Of a DNA stretch of 64,000 nt, positions 34,983 through 44,226 are shown piece after piece. Source of the stretch: Citreicoccus inhibens (GTDB lineage: Bacteria > Myxococcota > Myxococcia > Myxococcales > Myxococcaceae). The stretch lies in assembly GCF_019039035.1 (NCBI RefSeq), contig NZ_JAHNZT010000003.1, forward strand, positions 1-64,000. Direction: 5' to 3'. Positions within the stretch are counted from its first letter, which is position 1; every line of letters starts with the position of its first letter. A program made the position numbers and the translations under genes. The notes under the pieces are model-generated. The model saw only the letters and a list, made by a program, of their open reading frames with translations, had not been told where the DNA came from and did no database searches.

Positions 34983-36010
34983 GACACCTTCCTCCGGGAC
35001 GACAACCAGAAGCCCAGGGCGGCCATCACCGCGCCCCCCGCGAGCCCCCCGCCCGTCGCGCCACAGCCACCCGTCTCATGCCCACCCGCGGACGCGTACG
35101 CATCCGAGAGGCCCAGGCTCGCCACGGGCGTGCCCAGCGCCGTCGCCGAGGCCGGGCTCGTGTTGCCGGCGCGGTCGGTCGCGGTCGCCGTGAGCACATA
35201 CGTCACGTCGTTCGTCAGGCCATCGATGATGACGGCCCCCTCGCCCTCCACCTTCGTGCCCGTGCGCTGCATCGCGGTGACGATCTGCGCCGTCACGATG
35301 CGCGGCCTCGCGCCCACGCCCGCCTGCCCCGCATCGCCACCATCCGTCTGGCCACCATCCGCCACGCCGGCGTCCGAGCCCGCGTCCGTCACCGGCTGGG
35401 CCTCCTGCGGCACCGCCGTCACGGTGATGGTCGAGTCCGTCTCGGCATTGACCGACACCGCGAGCGCGGAATCCCGAGGCGTGACGCCGGTGATGACCGG
35501 CGCATCCGGGGCCTGGGGGTCGTACTTCACGTTGATGGGGTTGCCGATGGACGAGAAGACGGTGTCACACGACGTCGTGCCCACTCCGGACGTGGAGAAC
35601 TTGCGCGTGGTCGCGCAGACCTTGAAGTTGCGCTCGATGCCCTGGTCATTGCTGCACGAGATGGGCGGAGCGCCGTCCGTGGGCACGGCCAGCTTCGCCA
35701 GCACCTGCGAGACGCTGAAATTCAGGGTCCCCGAAACCGTGGTGGTGTCGCTGGTGGGAATCTCCTTGAGGATCAAGTCCGCGGTGCTCGGCTGCGAGTT
35801 GTTCGACGAGCACGAGCCGCCTGACGCCACCCAGAGGGTGATGACGTCGCAGCTTCCGCCCGAGCGGGAATAGCTGACCTGACGGCTGGTCTCGCAGTTG
35901 TCCTTGGGCACGAGCACATCCGTGCCGTTGGTGGACGTCACCGTGAACGTGACGGCCTGAGCGAAAGCCGTCGACGCGCAAAGCATGAGGCCGACGAGTA
36001 GAAGGCGCAT
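34979..36010 (-). CDS. Secreted protein with MYXO-CTERM-like C-terminal anchor
   Basis: A 343-residue exported protein. The signal peptide is LLLVGLMLCASTAFAQ (about 3-18). The body is an alternating beta-rich region with cysteine pairs, then a DAG/DGG-rich stretch and an FN3-like beta region. The C-terminus has a Cys in GGCGATGGG followed by a hydrophobic helix and a basic end (SSRRK), as in MYXO-CTERM (myxosortase) tails that anchor proteins to the surface. Start ATG gives a standard signal peptide; a GTG 36 nt upstream is possible. Probably the MXAN_2561-type partner of the next barrel gene (from memory). Confidence 0.75.
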   Translation of the reverse strand: MRLLLVGLMLCASTAFAQAVTFTVTSTNGTDVLVPKDNCETSRQVSYSRSGGSCDVITLWVASGGSCSSNNSQPSTADLILKEIPTSDTTTVSGTLNFSVSQVLAKLAVPTDGAPPISCSNDQGIERNFKVCATTRKFSTSGVGTTSCDTVFSSIGNPINVKYDPQAPDAPVITGVTPRDSALAVSVNAETDSTITVTAVPQEAQPVTDAGSDAGVADGGQTDGGDAGQAGVGARPRIVTAQIVTAMQRTGTKVEGEGAVIIDGLTNDVTYVLTATATDRAGNTSPASATALGTPVASLGLSDAYASAGGHETGGCGATGGGLAGGAVMAALGFWLSSRRKVS

Positions 36011-36135
36011 GAGTAGGCGGACGCTAGCAAGCGGGAGGCCACTCACAAGCCCCGCGTGCTCCGTCGGAAATCCCCCGGTTCGCCCGCCTCACCGCGCCAA
36101 ACAGACACGGCGGGGAGAGGGGGATTGCCAAAATG

Positions 36136-37167
36136 TCAGGAAGTCCGTTCCGCCAGCTTGAGCCCGGCCTCGACGAGGTGCTGCGCGGCCCGACCGGCGT
36201 TGTCCACGGCGGCGAACAGCGTCACCCACTCCGGCGCCTGCGGGAAGGCGCGCACCCGTCCCACCTGGATGGCGGGGTCCGAGACGATGAGCATGGGCAT
36301 GGGGTAGATGCGCTCGCCGGGCGCATCCAGCACCTTGAGCGAGGGGGACGTCTTGAGCGCGGCCCGCACCTGCTCCACCGGCCCCGGCGTCTTGAGCTGA
36401 ACGTTCACCGTCAGCCCGTGGCCGTGGAACGTGGGGACCTGCACGGCGGTGCCGGCGATGACGGGCACCTCGCCCCGAGCCGCGAACAGGCGCGCGGCCT
36501 CCAGCGTCCAGGCCCCCTCTTCCTCGGTCCAGGGCGAGTTCACCATGAAGCCGCCCACCTGCGGCACGAGGTTGAAGCCCACGCGGTGCGGAAAGGCCTG
36601 GGCCTCCGGCTCACGGCCCGAGAGCAGATCCGCCGTCTGCTTCTCCAGCTCCGCCACGCCGCGCACCCCCGCGCCGGACACGGACATGAGCGCCGTCACC
36701 TGCGCGCGCACCACGCCGAAGGCTCGGCGCAGCGGCTCCAGGATGTGAATGACGGAGGCGGACACCACGCCGGGCAGCGCCACCACGCGGCCCTTGAACG
36801 AGAACTGCGGCCCCAGCGCCTCCAGGTTGAAGCCCGGCAGCACCATGGGGACGTTGCCGTCGCTCCGGAACGCGGAGCTGGCGTCCACCACCCATGCCCC
36901 CGCGGCCTGCGCGGCCGGGGCGAGCACGCGGGACGCCTCGGCCGGCGTGGCCAGGAGCGCGAGCCCCACGCCCCGGAACGCCTCGGGCGTCGCCCGCTCC
37001 ACCTCCAGGGTGTCCTCGCCGTACTCCACCTCGAGCCCCTGGGAGCGCTCGGAGCCGAACGCCCGCACCCGCTCGGCGGGGATGTCGCGCGCGTACAGCG
37101 CGGCCAGCACCTCGCGGCCCACCACTCCGGTGGCGCCCACCACGGCGATCTTCAGGTCGTCTCTCAT
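36136..37167 (-). CDS. Aspartate-semialdehyde dehydrogenase homologue lacking the catalytic Cys
   Basis: A 343-residue ASADH-family protein: NADP loop VVGATGVVGREVL, DASSAFR, then ALPGVVSA where the family reads ANPNCST, so position 134 is Val and the acyl-binding Cys is gone. The VPTFHGHG region, with its His, is kept. Active aspartate-semialdehyde dehydrogenase needs that Cys for the homoserine/lysine/diaminopimelate branch. A non-catalytic role, as suggested for the E. coli USG-1 paralogue, is more likely. It is last in the minus-strand envelope cluster, 52 nt after tsaB. AAGGGA lies 6-8 nt before the ATG. Confidence 0.85.
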   Translation of the reverse strand: MRDDLKIAVVGATGVVGREVLAALYARDIPAERVRAFGSERSQGLEVEYGEDTLEVERATPEAFRGVGLALLATPAEASRVLAPAAQAAGAWVVDASSAFRSDGNVPMVLPGFNLEALGPQFSFKGRVVALPGVVSASVIHILEPLRRAFGVVRAQVTALMSVSGAGVRGVAELEKQTADLLSGREPEAQAFPHRVGFNLVPQVGGFMVNSPWTEEEGAWTLEAARLFAARGEVPVIAGTAVQVPTFHGHGLTVNVQLKTPGPVEQVRAALKTSPSLKVLDAPGERIYPMPMLIVSDPAIQVGRVRAFPQAPEWVTLFAAVDNAGRAAQHLVEAGLKLAERTS

Positions 37168-37219
37168 GGCGGGTCCCTTTACGCCACCGGCCGCCACGGC
37201 GCGAGCACCTCGCGGCGCT

Positions 37220-37954
37220 TCAGTCTTCCTTCAACCGCGCCGTGGGCGCGGGCCCAGGCAGCGGCGGGAACTTCGGGTTGCGCTCCGGCTCGGAGGCCCG
37301 CACGTAGTGGGGCTCCAGCGCGAAGAGCGCCTCCAGCGTCTGGGACTCGGGGATGCGCGCCAGCCGAGCCAGCGACACCGCCGACGGGAACATGGGGCCC
37401 TCCAGCAGCCGCTCCGGCGCCACGCCATGCGACACCAGCGCCGCGCGGTAGTCCCCGAGCGCCGGCCCCAGCGCCACCGCGCCAGGAGCGGCGGCCAGCT
37501 TCGCGGCCACCTCCTCCGGGGACATGGCCGTCTCCGGCGCGAGCGCCTCCACGGACTGGCCCCGCCGCACATACGCGCCCAGGTACAGGTCGTCCTTGCG
37601 CGCCACGGCCAGGCAATACAGGGGCACGCCCTCCGGGCCCTCCAGCGCCACCGCCGCCAGCGAGGACGCCCCGGCCACCTTCAGCCCGGTCGCGTACGCC
37701 AGCGCCTTGAAGGTGGCCAAGCCGATTCTCAAGCCCGTGAAGGAGCCCGGCCCCAGGCCCACCACCAGCCCCTCCAGGCTCGCGAGCGCCACGCCGTGAC
37801 GGGCGAGCAGCTCCCCGATGATGCCCGGCAGCACCTCGCTCTGCTTCTGAGGTGGGCCCACCACCGCGTGCTCCACGACGCGCAGGGACGCGCCCTCGCG
37901 CTCCACCAGGGCCAGCGACAACGTCAGCGTGGAGGTATCCAGCGCGAGCAGCAC
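37220..37954 (-). CDS. tsaB: tRNA t6A biosynthesis protein TsaB
   Basis: A 244-residue ASKHA-fold protein. VLLALDTST opens the N-terminal phosphate loop, and GLGPGSFTGLRIGLATFKAL is the TsaB signature. TsaB works with TsaD and TsaE to make threonylcarbamoyladenosine on ANN-decoding tRNAs. Start is GTG with AGGGA 5-6 nt upstream; the alternative in-frame leader is Arg-rich and not conserved. Lies 14 nt after the RlpA stop. Confidence 0.92.
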   Translation of the reverse strand: MLLALDTSTLTLSLALVEREGASLRVVEHAVVGPPQKQSEVLPGIIGELLARHGVALASLEGLVVGLGPGSFTGLRIGLATFKALAYATGLKVAGASSLAAVALEGPEGVPLYCLAVARKDDLYLGAYVRRGQSVEALAPETAMSPEEVAAKLAAAPGAVALGPALGDYRAALVSHGVAPERLLEGPMFPSAVSLARLARIPESQTLEALFALEPHYVRASEPERNPKFPPLPGPAPTARLKED

Positions 37955-37968
37955 GGCAATCCCTATCG

Positions 37969-38439
37969 TCAGGAAGGAGAGGCCCCAGGGGGCGCCAACA
38001 ACTCGGACACGCGAGTACCACATCGGTACAGGCGCACGCGCGCCAGTCCTTTGTCGAGCATGCCCAGCGCCTTGGCCGCCGCGCGCGACACGTCGATGAT
38101 GCGGCCCTCCACGAACGGACCGCGGTCGTTGATCCGCACCTCGACCGAGCGCCCGTTCTCCATGTTGACCACCTTCACGCAAGCGCCGAAGCGCTCCGTG
38201 CGGTGGGCCGCGGACAGGGCCTGCTGGTCGAACCGCTCCCCGCTCGCGGTGCGCTGCCCATGGAGTCCCGGGCCGTAGTACGAGGCGAGGCCCTCGCCCA
38301 GGTACGTGCGCGGCATCTTCTCCCGCGTCGTCACGCGCCCCTCGGACGCGTCACCTTCGGACGGCGTGGGCCGAGCCACCCGCGAGGCACAGCCCGCGAG
38401 CAGCCCGCACACCATCGCCAGCACCACCGCCCCTCGCAT
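37969..38439 (-). CDS. rlpA: RlpA-family lipoprotein (septal lytic transglycosylase type)
   Basis: A 156-residue lipoprotein: signal with lipobox GLLAGC (Cys about residue 17), then a double-psi beta-barrel domain: ASYYGPGLHGQRTASGERF, then ALSAAHRTERFGACVKVVN and VRINDRGPFVEGRIIDVS. RlpA cleaves or binds peptidoglycan glycan strands without stem peptides at the septum. The C-terminal SPOR domain of some homologues is absent here. It ends in a Pro/Ser-rich run. Lies 5 nt after rseP stop. Confidence 0.9.
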   Translation of the reverse strand: MRGAVVLAMVCGLLAGCASRVARPTPSEGDASEGRVTTREKMPRTYLGEGLASYYGPGLHGQRTASGERFDQQALSAAHRTERFGACVKVVNMENGRSVEVRINDRGPFVEGRIIDVSRAAAKALGMLDKGLARVRLYRCGTRVSELLAPPGASPS

Positions 38440-38443
38440 GGCG

Positions 38444-40075
38444 CTAGTGGCGCGTCACGTCGTTGGTGACGGCCAGGAGCATCAGGAGGATGAGCAGCGC
38501 CAGCCCCACGACGTTGGCCACCTCGCGGACGCGGATGGGGATGGGACGGCGGCGAATGCCCTCCCACACCGCGGACAGCAGGTGGAAGCCGTCCAACACG
38601 GGGATGGGCAGCAGGTTCATCACGCCCAGGTTGATGGAGATGATCGCCATCAAGTTCAGGAAGCTGTCCAGGCCCTGCTCGGCGCTCTTCGCGGCCAGTT
38701 GGTACATCATGATGGGCCCGCCGATGGTGCGGCTCGACACCTGGAACGTCGCCAGGCCGTAGAGCACCTTCACCATCTGCACGACGATGCGCGGGACGAT
38801 GAGCACCGCCTCCTTCAGCGCGGCGCCCGCCCCCATGTGCACGGTGACTTCGTCCACGGGGGTCGCATCCGCGGCGGAGAGCGCCCAGTTGCGCACGCCC
38901 AACACCGGCACCTTGCTGGGCCGGCCCAGCTCGTCCTCCACCGCCAGCGGCGCCTGCGCCAGCGTCTGCGTCTGCTCGCCGTCCGCGCCCCGCCACGTCA
39001 GGGTGAAGGGCGTCTCCTTCAGCCCATTGAGCCGCACCGCCAGGGCCATGAACGAGTTGAGCGGCTGGCCATCCATCGACACCAGCCGATCCCCCGTCGC
39101 AAGGCCCGCCTTGGCCGCCACGCTGCCGGGCGCCACCGAGGCCACGTAGAGGTCCGCCGCCTCGGCGCCCAGGGCCGCAGGGCCATCGCCGGGCTGCCGC
39201 GGCACGGCGACCTCCACCACCTGGGTCACCCGCCCCATCACCGCGCCCGCCATCACCGGGGACAGGCGGCGCACGACCACCTTCAACGGGTCGCCCACCG
39301 GGTGCTTGTCCAGCACGCGGTAGAGGGCCGCCTCGTCCTGCACGCCTTCGCCGTTGATGGCGATGATGCGGTCGAACGTGCGCAGACCCGCCTGCGCCGC
39401 GGCGGAGCCAGCCGGCACGCCCAGCAAGGGCGTCTTCGCCGGGGCCACGCCGATGATGCCGCGGTCCACGGACTCCAGGGCCGTCGACTCGGAGTTCTTC
39501 TGCGGCGTCACCTGCACCACGCGCGACTGACCGTCACGCTCGAGGGTGATGGGGATGGGCCGCTCGAACCGCCCGATGAAGGCGTCGCGCATGTCATCGA
39601 ACGTGCGCACCTGCTCGCCATCCACGGACGTCACGCGGTCGCCGGGACGGATGCCGGCCATGGCCGCGGGCATCCCGGGCTCCACGCCGCCCACGAGCGT
39701 GGACGTCGCCTGGTGCGGCCCGACGAAGACGAAGAAGTAGACCAGGATGGGGAACAGCAGGTTGAACGCCGGCCCGGCGATCACGATGAGCGCGCGCTTC
39801 CACGGCGGCTGGGCCAGGAAGCCTCGGCTGGCTTCTTCCGGGCTGAGTTCCTCATGGGGAAGGTCGCCCGCCATCTTCACGTAGCCCCCCAGGGGGAGCA
39901 GGGCGATCTGGTACTCCGTCTCGCCCTTGGTGAAGCCGATGAGCTTCGGCCCGAAGCCGATGGAGAACTTGAGGACCTTCACCCCACAGGCTTTGGCCAC
40001 GATGAAGTGACCAAACTCGTGCACCGTGACGAGCACGCCCAGCAGCAGGACGAAGTACCCGGAGTTGTGGAGCAT
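38444..40075 (-). CDS. rseP: RseP-family site-2 protease with three PDZ domains
   Basis: A 543-residue intramembrane metalloprotease. The HEFGH zinc motif is at 19-23; LDGF near the C-terminus is the third-ligand motif (Gly-Phe instead of Gly-Gly). Membrane parts lie at the two ends. Between them I count three PDZ-like domains, from the pattern EPGMPAAMAGIRPGDRV, PAGSAAAQAGL and APGSVAAKAGLATGDRL; RseP of E. coli has two. The usual job is cutting an anti-sigma factor in the membrane to start envelope stress response. The chosen ATG gives the standard short N-terminus; an in-frame start 84 nt upstream would add a weakly conserved leader. Confidence 0.93.
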   Translation of the reverse strand: MLHNSGYFVLLLGVLVTVHEFGHFIVAKACGVKVLKFSIGFGPKLIGFTKGETEYQIALLPLGGYVKMAGDLPHEELSPEEASRGFLAQPPWKRALIVIAGPAFNLLFPILVYFFVFVGPHQATSTLVGGVEPGMPAAMAGIRPGDRVTSVDGEQVRTFDDMRDAFIGRFERPIPITLERDGQSRVVQVTPQKNSESTALESVDRGIIGVAPAKTPLLGVPAGSAAAQAGLRTFDRIIAINGEGVQDEAALYRVLDKHPVGDPLKVVVRRLSPVMAGAVMGRVTQVVEVAVPRQPGDGPAALGAEAADLYVASVAPGSVAAKAGLATGDRLVSMDGQPLNSFMALAVRLNGLKETPFTLTWRGADGEQTQTLAQAPLAVEDELGRPSKVPVLGVRNWALSAADATPVDEVTVHMGAGAALKEAVLIVPRIVVQMVKVLYGLATFQVSSRTIGGPIMMYQLAAKSAEQGLDSFLNLMAIISINLGVMNLLPIPVLDGFHLLSAVWEGIRRRPIPIRVREVANVVGLALLILLMLLAVTNDVTRH

Positions 40076-40159
40076 GGGCGCAAGAGTAATCGCGGGTGCC
40101 AGGACGGACAACGCGCATCCGACCCCGGGCACCAGACGGGCAGGCGCGAAAACAGCCAC

Positions 40160-40990
40160 TTACGGCAACAGGCCCCGCACGAACTGCACGTAGACGAACA
40201 CCAGCGGCGCGTTGAAGAGCAGCGCGTCGATGCGGTCCAGCACGCCGCCATGCCCCGGGATGAGCGATCCCGAGTCCTTCACCGAGTACGCCCGCTTGAG
40301 CATGGACTCGCACAGGTCACCAATGGGACCGAGCACCCCGCCGGCGATGCCGAGCAGCACGCAGTCCCACACGGTGAAGACAGGGAAGAAGAATCCCCGG
40401 GCGATGAACATTCCCAACACCGAGCCCACCATGCCGCCGAAGAAGCCCTCCCACGTCTTGTTGGGGCTCACCGCCGGGTAGAGCTTGTGCTTTCCGAGGA
40501 AGCGACCCGCGAAGTAGGCCAGCGTGTCATTGGCCCAGGTGATGGTCAGCGCGCAGATGACCCACGCCAGCCCGTCCTGGGGCAGCAGGCGCAGGGCGGA
40601 CAGCGCGGTGAGCCCGATGCCGCTGTAGAGGAAGCCCGTGACGAGGTGCGCCGCGCGGGAGGGCGCCTCGGCCAGGGGGCCGTGGAACAGGTGGTAGATC
40701 CACGCGAAGAAGAAGAAGACGGCCGTCACCCAGAAGGCCGTCTCCCCCGTGCGCGCGGCGTCCCGCAGCGGCAGGAAGGGCAAGAGGGCCGCGGCGGCCA
40801 TTCCGACCCAGGCGGCCACGCCCAGGCGCTTCTGGGTGATGAAGTAGTACTCGCCGGCACATGCCGCCGCGGCGGCGCCGAGGAGGCCCGCGCTGAGCAC
40901 CCCGCCCTTGAAGAGCAGGAACAGCACGAGCGGCAGGAGGGTCACCGCCGTGACAGCGCGGATGATGAGGTTTTTATTCTTCTCGTTCAC
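40160..40990 (-). CDS. cdsA: Phosphatidate cytidylyltransferase
   Basis: A 276-residue polytopic membrane enzyme making CDP-diacylglycerol from phosphatidate and CTP. The C-terminal signature is complete: SPNKTWEGFFGGM, GDLCESMLKR, then KDSG and GHGGVLDRIDALL. Eight or so hydrophobic helices span the chain. Start is GTG in a GTGA overlap with the uppS stop, so the two are coupled. It sits between uppS and rseP, the common bacterial order, but dxr, often between cdsA and rseP, is absent here. Confidence 0.95.
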   Translation of the reverse strand: MNEKNKNLIIRAVTAVTLLPLVLFLLFKGGVLSAGLLGAAAAACAGEYYFITQKRLGVAAWVGMAAAALLPFLPLRDAARTGETAFWVTAVFFFFAWIYHLFHGPLAEAPSRAAHLVTGFLYSGIGLTALSALRLLPQDGLAWVICALTITWANDTLAYFAGRFLGKHKLYPAVSPNKTWEGFFGGMVGSVLGMFIARGFFFPVFTVWDCVLLGIAGGVLGPIGDLCESMLKRAYSVKDSGSLIPGHGGVLDRIDALLFNAPLVFVYVQFVRGLLP

Positions 40991-41778
40991 GCCTTGGCCC
41001 GCTGGGGAGGGTCCTCCCGCTGCACCTGCGCGGAAGTCAGACCGAAGCGCCGCTCCCGGCCCTGATACTGGGACAGGCAGCGCAGGAACTCATCGGTCCT
41101 GAAGTCCGGCCAGAGCGCGTCCGTGAAGCACAGCTCCGCGTACGCGAGCTGCCAGAGCAGGAAATTGGAGACGCGCTGCTCGCCACTGGTTCGCACCACC
41201 AGGTCCACCGGAGGCAGGCCCTGCGTCCACAGACGCGACTCCAGGTCCGTCTCCTCCAGTTGGGCCGGGTCCAACTCGCCCCGCGCCGCCGCCTCGGCGA
41301 GCCCGCGCGCGGCCCGGAGGATCTCCTCGCGCCCGCCGTAGGACAGCGCCAGGGACAGGACCATGCCCGTGTTGTGCGACGAGTCGGCGATGAGCCGCTC
41401 CAGGGGCTCGCGCACGTAGCGGGGAAGCTTGTCCACCTCGCCAATGGCGTTGAGGCGGATGCTGTTGTCGAGGATCTCCGAACGCTCCGACTCCAGGTAC
41501 TCGCGCAGCAGCTCCATCAGCCCCGCGACCTCCTCGGCGGGGCGGGCCCAGTTCTGCGACGAAAAGGCGTACAGGGTAATCGCCGGGATGCCGAGCCGGC
41601 GCGCGGCGCGGGTGACCTCGCGCACACTCACGCTGCCCTCGCGGTGGCCGTCCAGCCGAGGCAGTCCTCGGGACTCAGCCCAGCGCCCGTTGCCGTCCAT
41701 GATGATGCCCACGTGGCGCGGCAGGGGCCGGGCCTTGACCTGCAGTTCGAGGGCGCTGGGTACGGGGGGGCGTTCCAT
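40987..41778 (-). CDS. uppS: Undecaprenyl diphosphate synthase
   Basis: A 263-residue cis-prenyltransferase making the C55 lipid carrier for peptidoglycan and O-antigen. Motifs: GIIMDGNGRWA with catalytic Asp, GHREG, LYAFSSQNWARP, then RTSGEQRVSNFLLWQ and the final GRERRFG. Length and the ATG before ERPPVPS match the family; an in-frame leader upstream is Arg-rich. It is first in the uppS-cdsA-rseP-rlpA-tsaB-asd-homologue group. Confidence 0.95.
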   Translation of the reverse strand: MERPPVPSALELQVKARPLPRHVGIIMDGNGRWAESRGLPRLDGHREGSVSVREVTRAARRLGIPAITLYAFSSQNWARPAEEVAGLMELLREYLESERSEILDNSIRLNAIGEVDKLPRYVREPLERLIADSSHNTGMVLSLALSYGGREEILRAARGLAEAAARGELDPAQLEETDLESRLWTQGLPPVDLVVRTSGEQRVSNFLLWQLAYAELCFTDALWPDFRTDEFLRCLSQYQGRERRFGLTSAQVQREDPPQRAKA

Positions 41779-41912
41779 GAAGCCGCGCACCCTAGCGGTG
41801 GCGCCGCGTCGCGTCCACGGGCGCGTGGCCCAGCCGTCCCCCCGCTGCGCTGGACGGTCGCGACCGCTGCGCGAGCGGCGCCCGGGCTTGGAAGGGGTGG
41901 GCCAATGTAGGC

Positions 41913-44132
41913 TCACTCCGCCTGGAGGTTGAGCTTGAAGACCGTTGGCTCCCCGGGTTTGACCTCGACCTGACGGGTGACCTCTTTCTGGAGGTCGCGG
42001 TTGACCAGCCGCACCGCATGCATCCCCACGGTGACCTCGACGGGGTCCATGGGGGTCTGCCCCAGGTTCTTTCCATCGAGGAACACCGTCGCGTACGGGC
42101 GAATGCGGAACTCGAGCATGGCGCGGCGGACCGGAGCCGCCGCGCGGCGCACGGCCAGAGGGGTGGAGGGGCGCACCTCGCGCTGAGCGACCTTGGGCTC
42201 GGGGAAAGGCGTCGGCGCGGGCTCCGGAGGAGTCTCGCGGGGCGGCGGAGTGGGCTGCGCCTCTGGCGTGCGGCCCGCTTCGGGCACCGGAGGAGTCTCG
42301 GCCCCGGCGGGCGCTTCAGCGACGACCATCGGATTCGCGGGAGGCGTGGCCCCCTGCCCCGCCACCCCAGGCGCGCTTCCGCGTGTGTCTGGCACCTTGG
42401 CGCCGCCCGCCTGGTGCGCGGTGTCACGGGCAGGCTCCGGCTTCTCCAGGGCGGCGCTCGGAAACGCGGCGTCGCCCTCGGACTCCTCCGTCGCCCAGGA
42501 AGCGCGCGTCAGCGCGACGCCTCCGACCACCAGGAGCAAACCCGCCACCGTCGCCGCCACGAGCCCCCCGCGCAGGCCTCGTGGCGCAGGCACGGGCTCC
42601 TCGACAGGCTCCGGCGTGTCGACCTCGGGGGTGGCGACATCCAATGGAGCCGGCACTCGAACCGTGGGGCGCTCTGGAGTCCGGCGGGGCCCCGCGTTGG
42701 ACTTGGGCGTTCGAGGTCCCTCGGAATCCGTGGGCGGCGCGGTCGAACGCCCCTTCACCAGCGTCCCCGCCACGACATCTCCCGCGCGGGGTATGACCTC
42801 CGATGGCGACAGTCTGGCCAAGCGCTCACGACCCCCATTCGGGACCGCTGCGCCAGCCACCGCGGGCGACACGGGCACGGCATCCGAGGACGACGCAGCA
42901 GCGCGCGTCCGTCCCCCCGCAGGGACCGCAACCGCCTCCGCTCCGGTCGCCACGGGCACCGCATCCGACGATGGCGAAGCAGCGCGGCTCCTCGCGCCCA
43001 CTCCCGGTGGCGCGTCCACCGAGCCGAGGTCTTGTCCACCCGACGGAGCGGCCTTCACCCCTGCCGCGGGCGTCGCGGGATCGGTCCGGTCATCGGAATC
43101 ACGCTTCTCAACAGGCGCCCCACCCCTGCCCGGATTCGGCTTGGGCTCTGCTCGCGCGGCTTTCTCCGCGGCCTCGCGCGGCGGCGTCACAGGCGACGGC
43201 AGCGCCCCGCCTCCCGTCTCCGAGTCCGCCAGCTGCGCCACGAACTGGGCGATCTGATACGCGCCCACCGGCTCGCCTTCGGACAGGAGGAAGCGCTCCA
43301 GCTCCGCTTGCAGCGCTCGGCAGTCCGGGTAGCGCGCCTCCCGGTCCTTCTCCAACGCGCGCGCCAGGATGCGCTGCATCGCCACCGGCAAGCCCGGGCG
43401 CCGCTGAACCGCGGGCACGAAGGGCTCGAACATGATGGCCTGCATCATGCTGACTTCGGTCGTCGCGTCGAAGGGACGCCGCCCGGTCAACAGCTCGTAG
43501 AGCACGACCCCCAGCGCGTACACATCCACGCGGCGGTCCATGTTCCGCCCCTGGAGCTGCTCGGGCGGCATGTACGCCACCTTCCCCTTCACCACGCCCG
43601 TCTGCGTGCGGTGCCCCTGGCCCGCCACCTTCGCGATGCCAAAGTCCACCACCTTCACCGCGCCCTGCCGCGACACGAGCACGTTCTCCGGGCTCACATC
43701 GCGGTGGATGAGCCCCAGCGCCAGCCCCGTCTCCGGGTCCGCCAGTTCGTGCGCGAACGCGAGCCCCTCGGCCGCCGACGCCACCAGCTTGGCGCAGATG
43801 CCCACCGGCAGCTCGCGCCCCTGCTCGCCCGCGCGCTTGATGAGCCGCCGCAGGTGCGGCCCATCGATGAACTCCATGGCCAGGAAGTAGCTGCCCGCCG
43901 CCTCGCCGAAGTCGAAGATCTGCACGATGTTCGGGTGGTTGAGCTGCGCCGCCAGCTTCGCCTCGCCCAGGAACATCTCGACGAAGGCCACGTCCTCCGC
44001 CAGATGCGGGAGGATGCGCTTGAGCACGAGCGTCTTCTCGAAGCCCATGGGCCCCGCGGCCTTCGCGAGGAACACCTCCGCCATCCCTCCGGAGGCGAGT
44101 TTGCGGATGAGCTGATACTTCCCCAGTTGCAT
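41913..44132 (-). CDS. Membrane Ser/Thr kinase with C-terminal PEGA domain
   Basis: A 739-residue Hanks kinase. Kinase domain about 4-265: GGMAEV loop, Lys38, catalytic loop HRDVSPEN, DFGIAK, and PPEQ. A long Ala/Pro/Ser linker includes two partly repeated units (near PSSDAVPVATGAEAVAVPAGG and SSSDAVPVSPAVAGAAVPNGG). A membrane helix lies at about 522-544, and a PEGA domain at the end (about 672-739; ATVFLDGKNLGQTPM is the signature), probably outside the membrane. It is back to back with the soluble kinase gene, 134 nt apart. Confidence 0.92.
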   Translation of the reverse strand: MQLGKYQLIRKLASGGMAEVFLAKAAGPMGFEKTLVLKRILPHLAEDVAFVEMFLGEAKLAAQLNHPNIVQIFDFGEAAGSYFLAMEFIDGPHLRRLIKRAGEQGRELPVGICAKLVASAAEGLAFAHELADPETGLALGLIHRDVSPENVLVSRQGAVKVVDFGIAKVAGQGHRTQTGVVKGKVAYMPPEQLQGRNMDRRVDVYALGVVLYELLTGRRPFDATTEVSMMQAIMFEPFVPAVQRRPGLPVAMQRILARALEKDREARYPDCRALQAELERFLLSEGEPVGAYQIAQFVAQLADSETGGGALPSPVTPPREAAEKAARAEPKPNPGRGGAPVEKRDSDDRTDPATPAAGVKAAPSGGQDLGSVDAPPGVGARSRAASPSSDAVPVATGAEAVAVPAGGRTRAAASSSDAVPVSPAVAGAAVPNGGRERLARLSPSEVIPRAGDVVAGTLVKGRSTAPPTDSEGPRTPKSNAGPRRTPERPTVRVPAPLDVATPEVDTPEPVEEPVPAPRGLRGGLVAATVAGLLLVVGGVALTRASWATEESEGDAAFPSAALEKPEPARDTAHQAGGAKVPDTRGSAPGVAGQGATPPANPMVVAEAPAGAETPPVPEAGRTPEAQPTPPPRETPPEPAPTPFPEPKVAQREVRPSTPLAVRRAAAPVRRAMLEFRIRPYATVFLDGKNLGQTPMDPVEVTVGMHAVRLVNRDLQKEVTRQVEVKPGEPTVFKLNLQAE

Positions 44133-44226
44133 TGACGAGAGGATTCTCCGGTTTGTCGGAAAAGGGAAACCCTCTTGGTCGCCAGGCGTCCCACACGGCA
44201 CACGCCGGAGCAGGCGCACAGGGTGT

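Noticed and set aside
38306-41065. Long plus-strand open frame across rlpA, rseP and cdsA
   Set aside because: It lies antisense to three well-supported genes and encodes His/Arg/Gln/Gly-rich low-complexity sequence.
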